Assembly (NCBI RefSeq): GCF_052114085.1 | Contig: NZ_JBFREB010000001.1 | Coordinates: 744,001 to 808,000 of the forward strand | Reading direction: 5' to 3' | DNA length: 64,000 nucleotides | Origin: Leifsonia sp052114085 | GTDB lineage: Bacteria > Actinomycetota > Actinomycetes > Actinomycetales > Microbacteriaceae | In this document: positions 28,568 through 37,353 of the stretch, in pieces | Numbering within the stretch: the stretch's first letter is position 1 | How the letters are laid out: each line of letters starts with the position of its first letter | The notes under the pieces: model-generated | Seen by the model: only the letters and a program-made list of their open reading frames with translations | Told to the model about the DNA's origin: nothing | The model's database searches: none | Made by a program: the position numbers and the translations under genes

Positions 28568-31500
28568 CTACAGGGTCAGCGCGCGCTGGATGAGGATCGA
28601 CTGCTCCTGCGCGTGACGCTTGGCCGAGCCTGCCGCCGGCGAAGCCGACGGCGGACGCGAGACGACACCGAGCGGGCGCGGCCCGAGCTTGGAGGTCTCC
28701 AGGATCATGTACGGCCAGGCGCCCTGGTTCTCCGGCTCGTCCTGCACCCACACGAGTTCCGCGTTCGGGTAGGAGTCGACAGCGGCCTTCAGCTCCTGCG
28801 CCGGGAGCGGGTAGAACTGCTCCACCCGCACGAGGGCGATCTCCGGGTTCGGGTTCTTCTCCAGCTCGTTGAGCAGGTCGTAGTAGAGCTTGCCGGCCAG
28901 GAGCAGGACACGCTTGACGGCGCCCTTGTCGCTGATCCGCGCGTCGTCGATCACCGGCTCGAAGCGGCCGTGCGTGAAGTCCTCGACGTTGCTCGACGCG
29001 CCGCGCAGGCGCAGCATCGCCTTCGGGGTGAAGACCACGAGCGGTCGGCGCGGACGGGCGTAAGCCTGACGGCGGAGCAGATGGAAGTACGACGCAGGGG
29101 TCGACGGACGCGCGACGGTCATGTTGTTCTCGGCGCACATCTGCAGGTAGCGCTCGATGCGGGCGCTGGAGTGGTCCGGTCCCTGACCCTCGTAACCGTG
29201 GGGGAGGAGCAGCACCAGCGACGACCGCTGGCCCCACTTCTGCTCGGCCGAGGAGATGAACTCGTCGATGATGATCTGCGCGCCGTTGGCGAAGTCGCCG
29301 AACTGGGCCTCCCACAGAACGAGCGCATCCGCCCGCTCCACCGAGTAGCCGTATTCGAAGCCCATCGCCGCGTACTCGCTGAGCAGGGAGTCGTAGATCC
29401 AGAACTTGGCCTGGTTGTCGCTCAGGTTCGCGAGCGGCAGCCACTCCTGCCCGTTGACCCGGTCGTGCAGCACGGCGTGGCGCTGAACGAAGGTGCCACG
29501 GCGGGCGTCCTGGCCGGCAAGGCGCACCGGGGTGCCCTCCACCAAGAGCGAGCCGAGGGCGAGCAGCTCGCCGAAGCCCCAGTCGATGCCGCCGTTGCGG
29601 CTCATCTCGCTGCGCTTGTTGAGCAGCTGCTGCAGCTTCGGGTGCACCGTGAAACCGGCGGGCGGGTTGTTGAACGCGTCGCCGATCATGTGGATGACCT
29701 GCTCGCTCACCGCGGTCGTGTCCGGCTCTCCGACGTTGTCGTTCTCGTCCTGCTGGACCGGCTGCTCGAGGTCGCCGGCTTCGCCCGGGGTGAGGACGGG
29801 CGTCGAGTTGGTCTGCGCCGCGTGCGTCTCCATGAACGCGCGCTCCAGGCGGTCCTGGAAGTCGCGGTGCGCCTGCTCGTACTCCTCCTCGGTGATGTCG
29901 CCGCGGCCGACGAGCGCCTCGGTGTAGAGGCGGCGCACGGAGCGCTTGGCCTCGATCAGGCTGTACATCAGCGGCTGCGTCATCGACGGGTCGTCGCCCT
30001 CGTTGTGGCCGCGGCGGCGGTAGCAGATGAGGTCGATGACGACGTCGCGCTTGAACTCCTGGCGGTAGGCGAACGCGATCTCGGCCACGCGGACGACGGC
30101 CTCGGGGTCGTCACCGTTCACGTGGAAGATCGGCGCCTGGATGGTCTTGGCGACATCAGTCGAGTAGATCGAGCTGCGCGCCTCGCTGGGCGAGGTGGTG
30201 AAGCCGACCTGGTTGTTGATGTTGACGTGGATGGTGCCGCCGGTGCGGTACGCCCGCAGCTGCGACATCTGCATCTGCTCGACCACGATGCCCTGGCCCG
30301 CCATCGCCGCGTCGCCGTGGATGAGGATCGGCAGCGTGAGGAAGGTGCCGGCCGGGCGGCGGTCCTGCTTGGCCCGGACGATGCCCTCGAGCACGCCGTC
30401 GGCGGCCTCCAGGTGCGACGGGTTGGCCGCGAGGTAGACGGGGATCTCTTCGCCGCCCGCGCCCTTGAAGGTGCCCTCGGTGCCGAGGTGGTACTTCACG
30501 TCGCCGGAACCCTGCACGGTCCGCGGGTCTTGCGTGCCCTCGAACTCGCGGAAGATCTGTCCGTAGGTCTTGCCGGCGATGTTGGTCAGCACGTTCAGGC
30601 GGCCGCGGTGGGCCATGCCGATCGCGACCTCGTCCATCTCGGCTTCGGCTGCGCCCTGGAGGATGGAGTCGAGCAGCGCGATGGTCGACTCGCCGCCTTC
30701 GAGGCTGAACCGCTTCTGGCCGACGTACTTGGTCTGCAGGAAGGTCTCGAACGCCTCCGCCTCGTTGAGCTTGCCCATGATGCGCAGCTGCTCGTCGTGG
30801 GTCGGCTTCTCGTAGGGGCGCTCCAGCTTGTCCTGGAACCACTTCCGCTGGGCCGGGTCCTGAATGTGCATGTACTCGATGCCGACCGTGCGGCAGTAGG
30901 AGTCGCGAAGCACACCGAGGATGTCGCGCAGCTTCATCTTGCGGCGGTCGCCGCCGAACTGGCCGGTGACGAATTCGCGGTCGAGGTCCCAGAAGGTGAG
31001 TCCGTGGCTCTCGATCTCGAGGTCGGGGTGGGTGCGCTGCTTGTACTCGAGCGGGTCGATGTCGGCCATGAGGTGGCCGCGGACCCGGTACGAGTTGATG
31101 AGCTCCTGGACGCGGGCGGTCTTGTCGACGGCGCTGGCCAGGTCGACCGAGATGTCCGGGTTCCAGTGGATCGGCACGTACGGGATGCGCAGCTCGGCGA
31201 AGATGTCTTGGTAGAAGTTGCGCTTGCCGATCAGCATCTCGTGCACGATCTTCAGGAACTCGCCCGAGCCGGCGCCCTGGATGACGCGGTGGTCGTACGT
31301 GCTGGTGAGGGTGATCGTCTTGCCGATGGCGAGGCCGGCGAGGGTCTTCTCGCTGGAGCCCTGGAACTCGGCCGGGTACTCGAGCGCACCGGCGCCGATG
31401 ATGCAGCCCTGGCCCTTCATCAGGCGCGGGACGGAGTGGACCGTGCCGATGCCTCCCGGATTGGTGAGCGAGAGGGTCGTGCCGGCGAAGTCGCCGGCTG

Positions 31501-32416
31501 CGAGCTTGTTGTTGCGCGCCTTGCTGACCAGCTCTTCGTAGGCGGCGAGGTACTCGCCGAAGCCCATGGTGTCCGCGCGCTTGATGCTCGGCACCAGGAG
31601 CGCGCGGGTGCCGTCCGGCTTCGGGAGGTCGATCGCGATGCCGAGGTTGATGTGAGCCGGAGCCACGACCGACGGCTTGCCGTCGACCTCGTCGTAGTAG
31701 ACGTTCTGGCTCGGGAACTCCTTGAGCGCCTGGATGAGCGCCCAGCCGATGAGGTGCGTGAACGACACTTTGCCGCCGCGAGCACGCTTCAGGTGGTTGT
31801 TGATGACGATGCGGTTGTCGATCATCAGCTTGGCCGGGATGGTGCGGACGCTGGTCGCCGTCGGGACGCTGAGCGACGCATCCATGTTGGTGGCCAACGT
31901 CTTCGACATGCCGCGCAGCGGAGTGACCTTGTCTTCCTCCGCCGCCTCGAGGGTCGCGTTGGGCGCCGTCACCGGGGCGTCGGCCGGGACCGGCTGGGGC
32001 TTCGGGGCGACCGACGTGGTGCGCGCGACGGGCTGCTGGCCGATCACCGGGATGGGCGTGGTGACGGGCTTGGGCTCGTTGGGGTGCGGCGCCGGTGCGC
32101 CGCCGGCGGGCGGGGCGGGCGTCGACGGCTCGGACGGGCTGGGAGCCGTCGGCTCGGCCGGTGCGGGCACGGTGGGCTCCGACGGGCTCGGCGCGTTCGG
32201 CTCGGCGGGGGTCGGAGCCGGCGTCTCGTCCGGCGACGGGGTCGAGTCGTCCTTCACAGCCGGGTGGTAGTGCTCGAGGATCGGCCACCACGACTTGTCG
32301 ACCGAGTTCTTGTCCTGGACGAACTGCTCGTACAGTTCATCCACGAGCCACTCATTGGCCCCGAATTCTCCTGAGGAGCCGTCGTCGGTTCCCACTCCGG
32401 TCAATTGGCTCGACAC
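28568..32416 (-). CDS. kgd: Multifunctional 2-oxoglutarate decarboxylase/dehydrogenase (Kgd)
   Basis: This 1282-residue fusion is typical of actinobacteria. An E1-type N-terminal helix (about 19-45, NEWLVDELYEQFVQDKNSVD) is followed by a Pro/Ala/Ser/Glu-rich linker (about 58-150), a succinyltransferase domain with the catalytic YDHRVIQG (His near 376), then the thiamine-diphosphate E1o domains with AMAGQGIV and NNQVGFTT. It works in the TCA cycle with E2 and E3 of pyruvate dehydrogenase because it lacks its own lipoyl domain. GTG at 32416 is the start; a ribosome site is weak. Confidence 0.96.
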   Translation of the reverse strand: MSSQLTGVGTDDGSSGEFGANEWLVDELYEQFVQDKNSVDKSWWPILEHYHPAVKDDSTPSPDETPAPTPAEPNAPSPSEPTVPAPAEPTAPSPSEPSTPAPPAGGAPAPHPNEPKPVTTPIPVIGQQPVARTTSVAPKPQPVPADAPVTAPNATLEAAEEDKVTPLRGMSKTLATNMDASLSVPTATSVRTIPAKLMIDNRIVINNHLKRARGGKVSFTHLIGWALIQALKEFPSQNVYYDEVDGKPSVVAPAHINLGIAIDLPKPDGTRALLVPSIKRADTMGFGEYLAAYEELVSKARNNKLAAGDFAGTTLSLTNPGGIGTVHSVPRLMKGQGCIIGAGALEYPAEFQGSSEKTLAGLAIGKTITLTSTYDHRVIQGAGSGEFLKIVHEMLIGKRNFYQDIFAELRIPYVPIHWNPDISVDLASAVDKTARVQELINSYRVRGHLMADIDPLEYKQRTHPDLEIESHGLTFWDLDREFVTGQFGGDRRKMKLRDILGVLRDSYCRTVGIEYMHIQDPAQRKWFQDKLERPYEKPTHDEQLRIMGKLNEAEAFETFLQTKYVGQKRFSLEGGESTIALLDSILQGAAEAEMDEVAIGMAHRGRLNVLTNIAGKTYGQIFREFEGTQDPRTVQGSGDVKYHLGTEGTFKGAGGEEIPVYLAANPSHLEAADGVLEGIVRAKQDRRPAGTFLTLPILIHGDAAMAGQGIVVEQMQMSQLRAYRTGGTIHVNINNQVGFTTSPSEARSSIYSTDVAKTIQAPIFHVNGDDPEAVVRVAEIAFAYRQEFKRDVVIDLICYRRRGHNEGDDPSMTQPLMYSLIEAKRSVRRLYTEALVGRGDITEEEYEQAHRDFQDRLERAFMETHAAQTNSTPVLTPGEAGDLEQPVQQDENDNVGEPDTTAVSEQVIHMIGDAFNNPPAGFTVHPKLQQLLNKRSEMSRNGGIDWGFGELLALGSLLVEGTPVRLAGQDARRGTFVQRHAVLHDRVNGQEWLPLANLSDNQAKFWIYDSLLSEYAAMGFEYGYSVERADALVLWEAQFGDFANGAQIIIDEFISSAEQKWGQRSSLVLLLPHGYEGQGPDHSSARIERYLQMCAENNMTVARPSTPASYFHLLRRQAYARPRRPLVVFTPKAMLRLRGASSNVEDFTHGRFEPVIDDARISDKGAVKRVLLLAGKLYYDLLNELEKNPNPEIALVRVEQFYPLPAQELKAAVDSYPNAELVWVQDEPENQGAWPYMILETSKLGPRPLGVVSRPPSASPAAGSAKRHAQEQSILIQRALTL

Positions 32417-32551
32417 AGCCGATCGCCCACTCTCTCCGTTGATTTCTCATGACCGAACGGCTGTGAACCGCCCGCTTCCATCCGAGCATCAAGCCTAATC
32501 CCATCGGCGCCTGGGTGCGGCCGCTCAGCCGAGCGGGATACCGTTATTCTC

Positions 32552-33991
32552 ATGCAGTTCTATGGAACGTCGCCCCGCCACGACCTCACCTACTCCGACG
32601 TCTTCCTCGTGCCGTCGCGCTCGAACGTCACGAGCCGCCTCGACGTGTCGCTGGCGCCGAACGACGGCACCGGCGCGACCATCCCGATCGTGTCAGCGAA
32701 CATGAACTCGGTGACCGGAAAGCGTCTCGCCGCGACCCTCGCGCGCCGGGGAGGCCTCGGCGTGCTCCCGCAGGACATGCACCTGCAGGACCTCGACGAC
32801 GCCATCCGCTGGGTGAAGGCGCAGCCGGTCGGTCTCGACACGCCCTACGACGCCCGCCCGGAGGAGACGGTCGCCGACGTGCTCCGCCGCGTTCCCGCGG
32901 TCGAAGGCCACGGCATCGTGGTGAGCGACGCGAACGGCGACTACCTGGGCTGCCTCGCCGCCATCAAGCTCGGCTCCGCCCTCCCCGACGCCCGCATCGG
33001 GGACCTCCTGCACGGCGCCCTCACCTCGCTCGACGTGGAGGACGTCTCCGACGGCAAGGCGGCCTTCCAGGTGATGGATGCGGCCGGCCTCGAGTTCGCG
33101 CCGGTGCTCGACCACGGGCGCGCCGTCGGGACGCTCTCCAAGCGGAGCGCGCTGCGCTCCACCATCTACACGCCCGCCCTCGACGCGAACGGCCGCCTGC
33201 GGGTCGCGGCCGCAATCGGCATCAATGGCGACGTCGCTGGTAAGGCGAAGGCGCTGGCGGCCGCGGGCGTCGACGTGCTCGTCGTCGATACGGCGCACGG
33301 TGACCAGGACGGCATGCTGAGGGCCATCCGCACCGTGAAGGGTCTCGACCTCGGTCTGCCGATCGTCGCGGGCAACGTCGTGACGGAGCAGGCGGTGCGC
33401 GACCTGGTGCACGCGGGCGCCGACATCCTCAAGGTCGGCGTCGGCCCCGGTGCGATGTGCACGACGCGCATGATGACGGCCGTCGGCCGTCCGCAATTCT
33501 CGGCTGTCCTCGAGACCAGCGCCGCGGCGCGCGAACTCGGCGCACACGTCTGGGCCGACGGCGGGGTGCGGTACCCGCGCGACGTCGCTCTCGCGCTGGC
33601 CGCGGGCGGCGCATCCGTCATGATCGGCTCCTGGTTCGCGGGCACGATCGAGGCCCCCGGCACGCTGAATCGCGATGCGAGCGGCGCGCTCTACAAGGAG
33701 AGCTGGGGCATGGCGTCTACGAAGGCGGTCAAGGGACGCTTCGAGCGGCTCGACGCGTACGAACTGGCCCGCAAGGAGCTCTTCGCCGAGGGCATCTCCA
33801 GCTCCCGGATCTTCCTCGACCCGCTTCGGCCGTCGGTCGAGGACCTGCTCGACATGATCACGACCGGTGTCCGGAGCTCGTTCACCTATGCCGGCGCGCG
33901 GTCGCTCGCGCAGTTCCACGAGCGCGCGCTGGTCGGCATCCAGTCGGCCGCGGGGTACGAGGAGGGCAAGGCCCTCCCCGTCAGCTGGTAG
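32552..33991 (+). CDS. guaB1: GuaB1-family IMP dehydrogenase-related protein
   Basis: This 479-residue TIM-barrel protein has two CBS domains (about 95-210) and the catalytic loop GPGAMCTTR with C303. It is more like mycobacterial GuaB1 than true IMP dehydrogenase (GuaB2). GuaB1 of M. smegmatis is reported to act as a GMP reductase, so purine salvage (GMP to IMP) is the likely role. TACCGT lies 7 nt before ATG, fitting a leaderless start. It is divergent from kgd. Confidence 0.9.
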   Translation: MQFYGTSPRHDLTYSDVFLVPSRSNVTSRLDVSLAPNDGTGATIPIVSANMNSVTGKRLAATLARRGGLGVLPQDMHLQDLDDAIRWVKAQPVGLDTPYDARPEETVADVLRRVPAVEGHGIVVSDANGDYLGCLAAIKLGSALPDARIGDLLHGALTSLDVEDVSDGKAAFQVMDAAGLEFAPVLDHGRAVGTLSKRSALRSTIYTPALDANGRLRVAAAIGINGDVAGKAKALAAAGVDVLVVDTAHGDQDGMLRAIRTVKGLDLGLPIVAGNVVTEQAVRDLVHAGADILKVGVGPGAMCTTRMMTAVGRPQFSAVLETSAAARELGAHVWADGGVRYPRDVALALAAGGASVMIGSWFAGTIEAPGTLNRDASGALYKESWGMASTKAVKGRFERLDAYELARKELFAEGISSSRIFLDPLRPSVEDLLDMITTGVRSSFTYAGARSLAQFHERALVGIQSAAGYEEGKALPVSW

Positions 33992-34037
33992 CAGCGCGGC
34001 CGCTACCCGCCCGCCGCGGCGACGCCCTAGCCGCTGC

Positions 34038-34125
34038 GGTAGCGCGCGACCGTGACTGCGGTCGTTCGGTACGAGTGCGGCTGCGCGCGCACGCGCAAAT
34101 GTTCCAAGACACCGCAGTCGCTACC
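34038..34125. repeat. Composite inverted repeat after guaB1
   Basis: The 15-nt arm at 34111-34125 (ACCGCAGTCGCTACC) is complementary to two blocks on the left, GGTAGCG (34038-34044) and GACTGCGGT (34054-34062), which are split by about 9 extra nt. It occupies most of the 205-bp space between guaB1 and the MFS gene; no gene is visible there. Confidence 0.5.
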
Positions 34126-34152
34126 GGCCGCCCGCGGCGGAAGACGCACGAC

Positions 34153-34186
34153 GAAGAGGACGGCCCCGGATGGGACCGCCCTCTTC
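34153..34186. terminator. Hairpin upstream of the MFS stop codon
   Basis: GAAGAGGACGGCCCC (34153-34167) pairs with 34172-34186 (13 of 15 positions, the others G-U) around a 4-nt loop. It lies between convergent guaB1 and the MFS exporter. Confidence 0.75.
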
Positions 34187-34196
34187 GGTGGCGGGA

Positions 34197-35627
34197 TCAG
34201 CGTGAGCGGACCAGTGCGGTTACCGCCGCGCCAGCGATCGCGAGAAGCGCGACGCCGAGGAAGAGCAGGAAGAATCCGCCCGACGTCGCGGCGGCCGCAT
34301 CACTGCCCGCGGCGAGCAGAGCGGACGTCTGCGCTGCGGCGATGCCGCCGAGGATCGCGAGTCCGAGTGCGCCCCCGATCTGCTGCGCCGTGTTGACCAG
34401 GCCGCTGGCCAGACCCGACTCCGACTCCGAGACGCCCCGGACCGCGAGCTGGGTGGCGGTGACGAAGGTCGCGCCGAGGCCCAGCCCGATGACGATACTC
34501 GGCAGGAGGAATCCGGCGACGAAGCCCGAACCGCCGGCCAGTGCCAGCCAGGCCACGCCCGCGCCCAGCACCACCAGGGCGCCACCGAGGGTCGCGCGGA
34601 GGCCGGCTTTTGTCACGATGGCGGGGACGACACCGGCGATGCCGATCAGGGCGAGCGCGAGCGGGAGCTGGCTGAGACCGGCCGCGAGCGCATCCAAGTG
34701 CACGACCTCCTGCAGGTAGACCGAGAGGGCGAAGAACAGCGCGACCGTCGAGCCGCCAACCAGCAGCATGACGATGTTGCCGGCAAGGGCGTCGCGGTTG
34801 CGGAAGAACGTGAACGGCAGCAGCGGGTGGGATGCGCGGCGCTCTACGAGGACGAACGCTGCAAGGAGCGCGACCGCGAGGGCTCCGAGGCCGAGGACGA
34901 CCGGGCTCGTCCATCCGAGTGCTCCGCCTTCGCTGAGCGCCGCGACGGCGGCTGCCAAGCCGAGAGTCGCGGTGACGGCGCCGGCCGCATCCATCCGCTC
35001 CTTGCTGGTCGCGCGGTCCCGGGTGACCAGGAAGGGGATGGAGACGAGCACGAGGATGCCGACCGGCAGGTTGACGAAGAAGACCGCGGGCCAGCCGAAG
35101 CTCGCCGTCAGGACCCCACCGAGGAGTACGCCCGCGGCGCTGCCCATCCCGGCGACGGCACCCCACACACCCAGCGCCTTTCCGCGTGCGGCACCGTCCG
35201 GGAACAGCTGCGTCAGCAGTGCCAGCGACGCCGGCGCGAGGAGCGCGGCGAACGCACCCTGGACGGCACGAGCGGCGAGGAGCATGGTCCCGTCGACGGA
35301 GAGGCCGGCGGCCAGCGATGCGGCGACGAAGCCGGCGACACCGACGAGGAAGACACGGCGGTGGCCGAAGCGGTCGGCGAGGCGCCCGCCCAGCAGCAGG
35401 AGGCCGCCGAAGGGGAGAACGTAGGCGGTGACGACCCAGGCGAGCGCGGCCGTGTCGAGGCCGAGAGCCGTTCCGACCGTCGGGAGTGCGATGTTGACGA
35501 TGGAGGCGTCGAGAACGACCAGGAACTGCGCGAGCGCGAGCACGGCGAGTGCCCACCAGCGGTGAGCGCTGCGCGGTCGGGGCGGTGTCGCTGCTGCAAC
35601 GGTCAAGGTGGGAGATGCGGTGTTCAT
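34197..35627 (-). CDS. MFS drug exporter, DHA2 (14-helix) family
   Basis: This 476-residue transporter has about 14 hydrophobic helices and the DHA2 hallmarks LDASIVNIALPTV in helix 1 and GGRLADRFGHRRVFLVG in the loop after helix 2. It probably expels drugs or toxic metabolites by proton antiport. ATG 35627 has AAAGGAAC upstream. A perfect 20-bp palindrome lies 18 bp upstream, and the TetR gene in front carries a matching site, so repression by that TetR protein is likely. Confidence 0.92.
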   Translation of the reverse strand: MNTASPTLTVAAATPPRPRSAHRWWALAVLALAQFLVVLDASIVNIALPTVGTALGLDTAALAWVVTAYVLPFGGLLLLGGRLADRFGHRRVFLVGVAGFVAASLAAGLSVDGTMLLAARAVQGAFAALLAPASLALLTQLFPDGAARGKALGVWGAVAGMGSAAGVLLGGVLTASFGWPAVFFVNLPVGILVLVSIPFLVTRDRATSKERMDAAGAVTATLGLAAAVAALSEGGALGWTSPVVLGLGALAVALLAAFVLVERRASHPLLPFTFFRNRDALAGNIVMLLVGGSTVALFFALSVYLQEVVHLDALAAGLSQLPLALALIGIAGVVPAIVTKAGLRATLGGALVVLGAGVAWLALAGGSGFVAGFLLPSIVIGLGLGATFVTATQLAVRGVSESESGLASGLVNTAQQIGGALGLAILGGIAAAQTSALLAAGSDAAAATSGGFFLLFLGVALLAIAGAAVTALVRSR

Positions 35628-35645
35628 GTCGGTTCCTTTCGTTGT

Positions 35646-35665
35646 GAGTGATTGATCAATCACTC
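35646..35665. promoter_or_regulatory. Perfect palindromic operator upstream of the exporter
   Basis: GAGTGATTGATCAATCACTC reads the same on both strands. It shares GAGTGA and TCACTC ends with the site in front of the TetR gene. Confidence 0.8.
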
Positions 35666-35702
35666 TCGGGACAGATCGAGGGACGGTCGGAGACGGGCTG
35701 TC

Positions 35703-36254
35703 TTACGGGTGGCGGATTCCGTTGGTCAATGCTCGCGCCCATGCTTCGGGCACGTCTTCCAGCCCGACCGTGACGATCAGGTGGCACAGCTGGCCGTACG
35801 CGATGAAGTGCTGGACTGCGTCCCCGTCGGCGCCGGAGCGCGTCGTCGCGAAACGCGTGATGCGAGCGAGGCCCTGACGCAGTGCGTCGCGGATCACGGG
35901 TACATCGGAGGCGGACTGCGCATGCACTTGCAGCATCAGCAGAGCGCGGTCGGCAATGAGCTCGGCGTATGCGTCGCCCATGGCATCCAGCACCTCGGTC
36001 GGGGTTCCGCCGTCGGCGGCGTGGGCGCCGCGCTCCAGTGCCTTCTCGATGCGCTCGAAGCAGCGCTCGAGTGCGGCGACGAACAGGCTCTCCTTGCCCG
36101 GGAACAGCTTGAAGACGTACGCGGGGGAGATGTCGGCGTCCGCGGCGATCGAGGCGATCGGCGTCCCGAGGTAGCCGCTGGCGGCGAAGACCGTGATGGC
36201 GCTGTCGAGCACCGCCTCGCGGCGGTCGTCAGCTGTGGAGAGTGTGCGTGCCAT
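35703..36254 (-). CDS. TetR-family repressor of the adjacent exporter
   Basis: This 183-residue regulator has an N-terminal helix-turn-helix (about 11-57: REAVLDSAITVFAASGYLGTPIASIAADADISPAYVFKLFPGKESLF) and an all-helical ligand-binding domain. ATG 36254 lies 7 nt after TACAGT, so the message is probably leaderless, and that -10 is inside the operator 36257-36276. It therefore probably represses itself and the MFS gene 75 bp downstream. Confidence 0.92.
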   Translation of the reverse strand: MARTLSTADDRREAVLDSAITVFAASGYLGTPIASIAADADISPAYVFKLFPGKESLFVAALERCFERIEKALERGAHAADGGTPTEVLDAMGDAYAELIADRALLMLQVHAQSASDVPVIRDALRQGLARITRFATTRSGADGDAVQHFIAYGQLCHLIVTVGLEDVPEAWARALTNGIRHP

Positions 36255-36256
36255 GT

Positions 36257-36276
36257 GAGTGACTGTACACTCACTC
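36257..36276. promoter_or_regulatory. Operator overlapping the TetR promoter
   Basis: GAGTGACTGTACACTCACTC is a near-palindrome, with GAGTGA and TCACTC ends and one mismatched pair in each half. It covers the -10 element TACAGT (minus strand, 36267-36262). Confidence 0.75.
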
Positions 36277-36315
36277 CCGGTTCGACGTCAACAGTCCATG
36301 GCGGGGACGGCCGGG

Positions 36316-37353
36316 TCAGGTACGTCGGGTGGCGTCCTGGACCTCGCCGACCAGCTCCTCGATGATGTCCTCGAGGAACAGCACGCCGGCCGTTGCGCCC
36401 TCGCCGTCGACCACCCGGGCCAGGTGGCTGCCGGAGCGGCGCATGGTCGCCAGTGCGTCCTCCACGTCGCTGCCGGCGAAAACGGTGACCAGGCGGCGGA
36501 TGCGCTTGGCCGGCACCGGCAGCTCGAAGCCGGTCTCCTCCAGGTCGAGCACGTCCTTCAGGTGCAGATAGCCGGTCGGCTCGCCGTCGGCGTCCGGCAC
36601 CACGTAGCGCGAGAAGCCGTGCTTGGTGACGGCCTTCTCCACATCGGCGGGCGTCGGTGAGAGCGGGAGGGTGACCAGCGCGTCGAGGGCGACGGCCACA
36701 TCCCGGACCTTCTTCGACGTGAACTCGAAGGCCGCGGAGAGCGCGCCGGTCCGGTCGGTCAGCAGGCCCTCTCGGGTGGACTGCGAGACGATGGTCGCCA
36801 CCTCGTCGAGGGTGAACGTGCTCGCCGCCTCGTCCTTCGGCTCCACCCGGAACAATCGCAGCACGGTGTTCGCGCTCGCGTTCAGCGCGACGATGATCGG
36901 ACGGACGGCGCGGCCGATACCGACCAGGGGCGGGGCGAGCAGCAGGGCCGCCTTGTCGGGCATCGAGAACGAGATGTTCTTCGGCACCATCTCGCCGAAG
37001 ACGACGTGGAGGAACGAGACCACCACCAGCGCGACGATGAACGCGATGGTGCCGATCACCTCCTCGGACCATCCCGTGGCGTGCAGCGGCACCTCCAGCA
37101 GGTGGTGGATCGCGGGCTCCGACACGTTCAGGATCAGCAGCGAGCACACGGTGATGCCCAGCTGGGTGGTGGCCAGCATCAACGTGGCGTGCTCCATCGC
37201 GTACAGCGCCGTCTTCGCGCTCCGCTTGCCGCGCTCGGCGAGCGGCTCGATCTGCGAGCGGCGGGCTGAGATCACGGCGAATTCGGCGCCGACGAAGAAG
37301 GCGTTGACGGCCAGCAGCACGACCAGCCAGGCGAGTCCGGCCCAGTCACTCAT
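36316..37353 (-). CDS. CNNM/CorC-type membrane protein with CBS domains (second of pair)
   Basis: This 345-residue protein has a CNNM transmembrane domain (about 1-190, with LGITVCSLLILN and GEMVPKNISFS) and a cytoplasmic pair of CBS domains (about 205-340). The family is tied to magnesium or cobalt transport and cell-envelope ion homeostasis. It lacks the C-terminal transporter-associated domain present in its upstream neighbour. It overlaps that gene by 8 nt and is certainly co-transcribed. Confidence 0.92.
   Translation of the reverse strand: MSDWAGLAWLVVLLAVNAFFVGAEFAVISARRSQIEPLAERGKRSAKTALYAMEHATLMLATTQLGITVCSLLILNVSEPAIHHLLEVPLHATGWSEEVIGTIAFIVALVVVSFLHVVFGEMVPKNISFSMPDKAALLLAPPLVGIGRAVRPIIVALNASANTVLRLFRVEPKDEAASTFTLDEVATIVSQSTREGLLTDRTGALSAAFEFTSKKVRDVAVALDALVTLPLSPTPADVEKAVTKHGFSRYVVPDADGEPTGYLHLKDVLDLEETGFELPVPAKRIRRLVTVFAGSDVEDALATMRRSGSHLARVVDGEGATAGVLFLEDIIEELVGEVQDATRRT

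Noticed and set aside
28613..32374. A 1253-codon open frame antisense to kgd
   Set aside because: It is an effect of high GC at third codon positions; the Kgd frame has clear domains and catalytic motifs, while the antisense product is only Arg/Val/Asp-rich.
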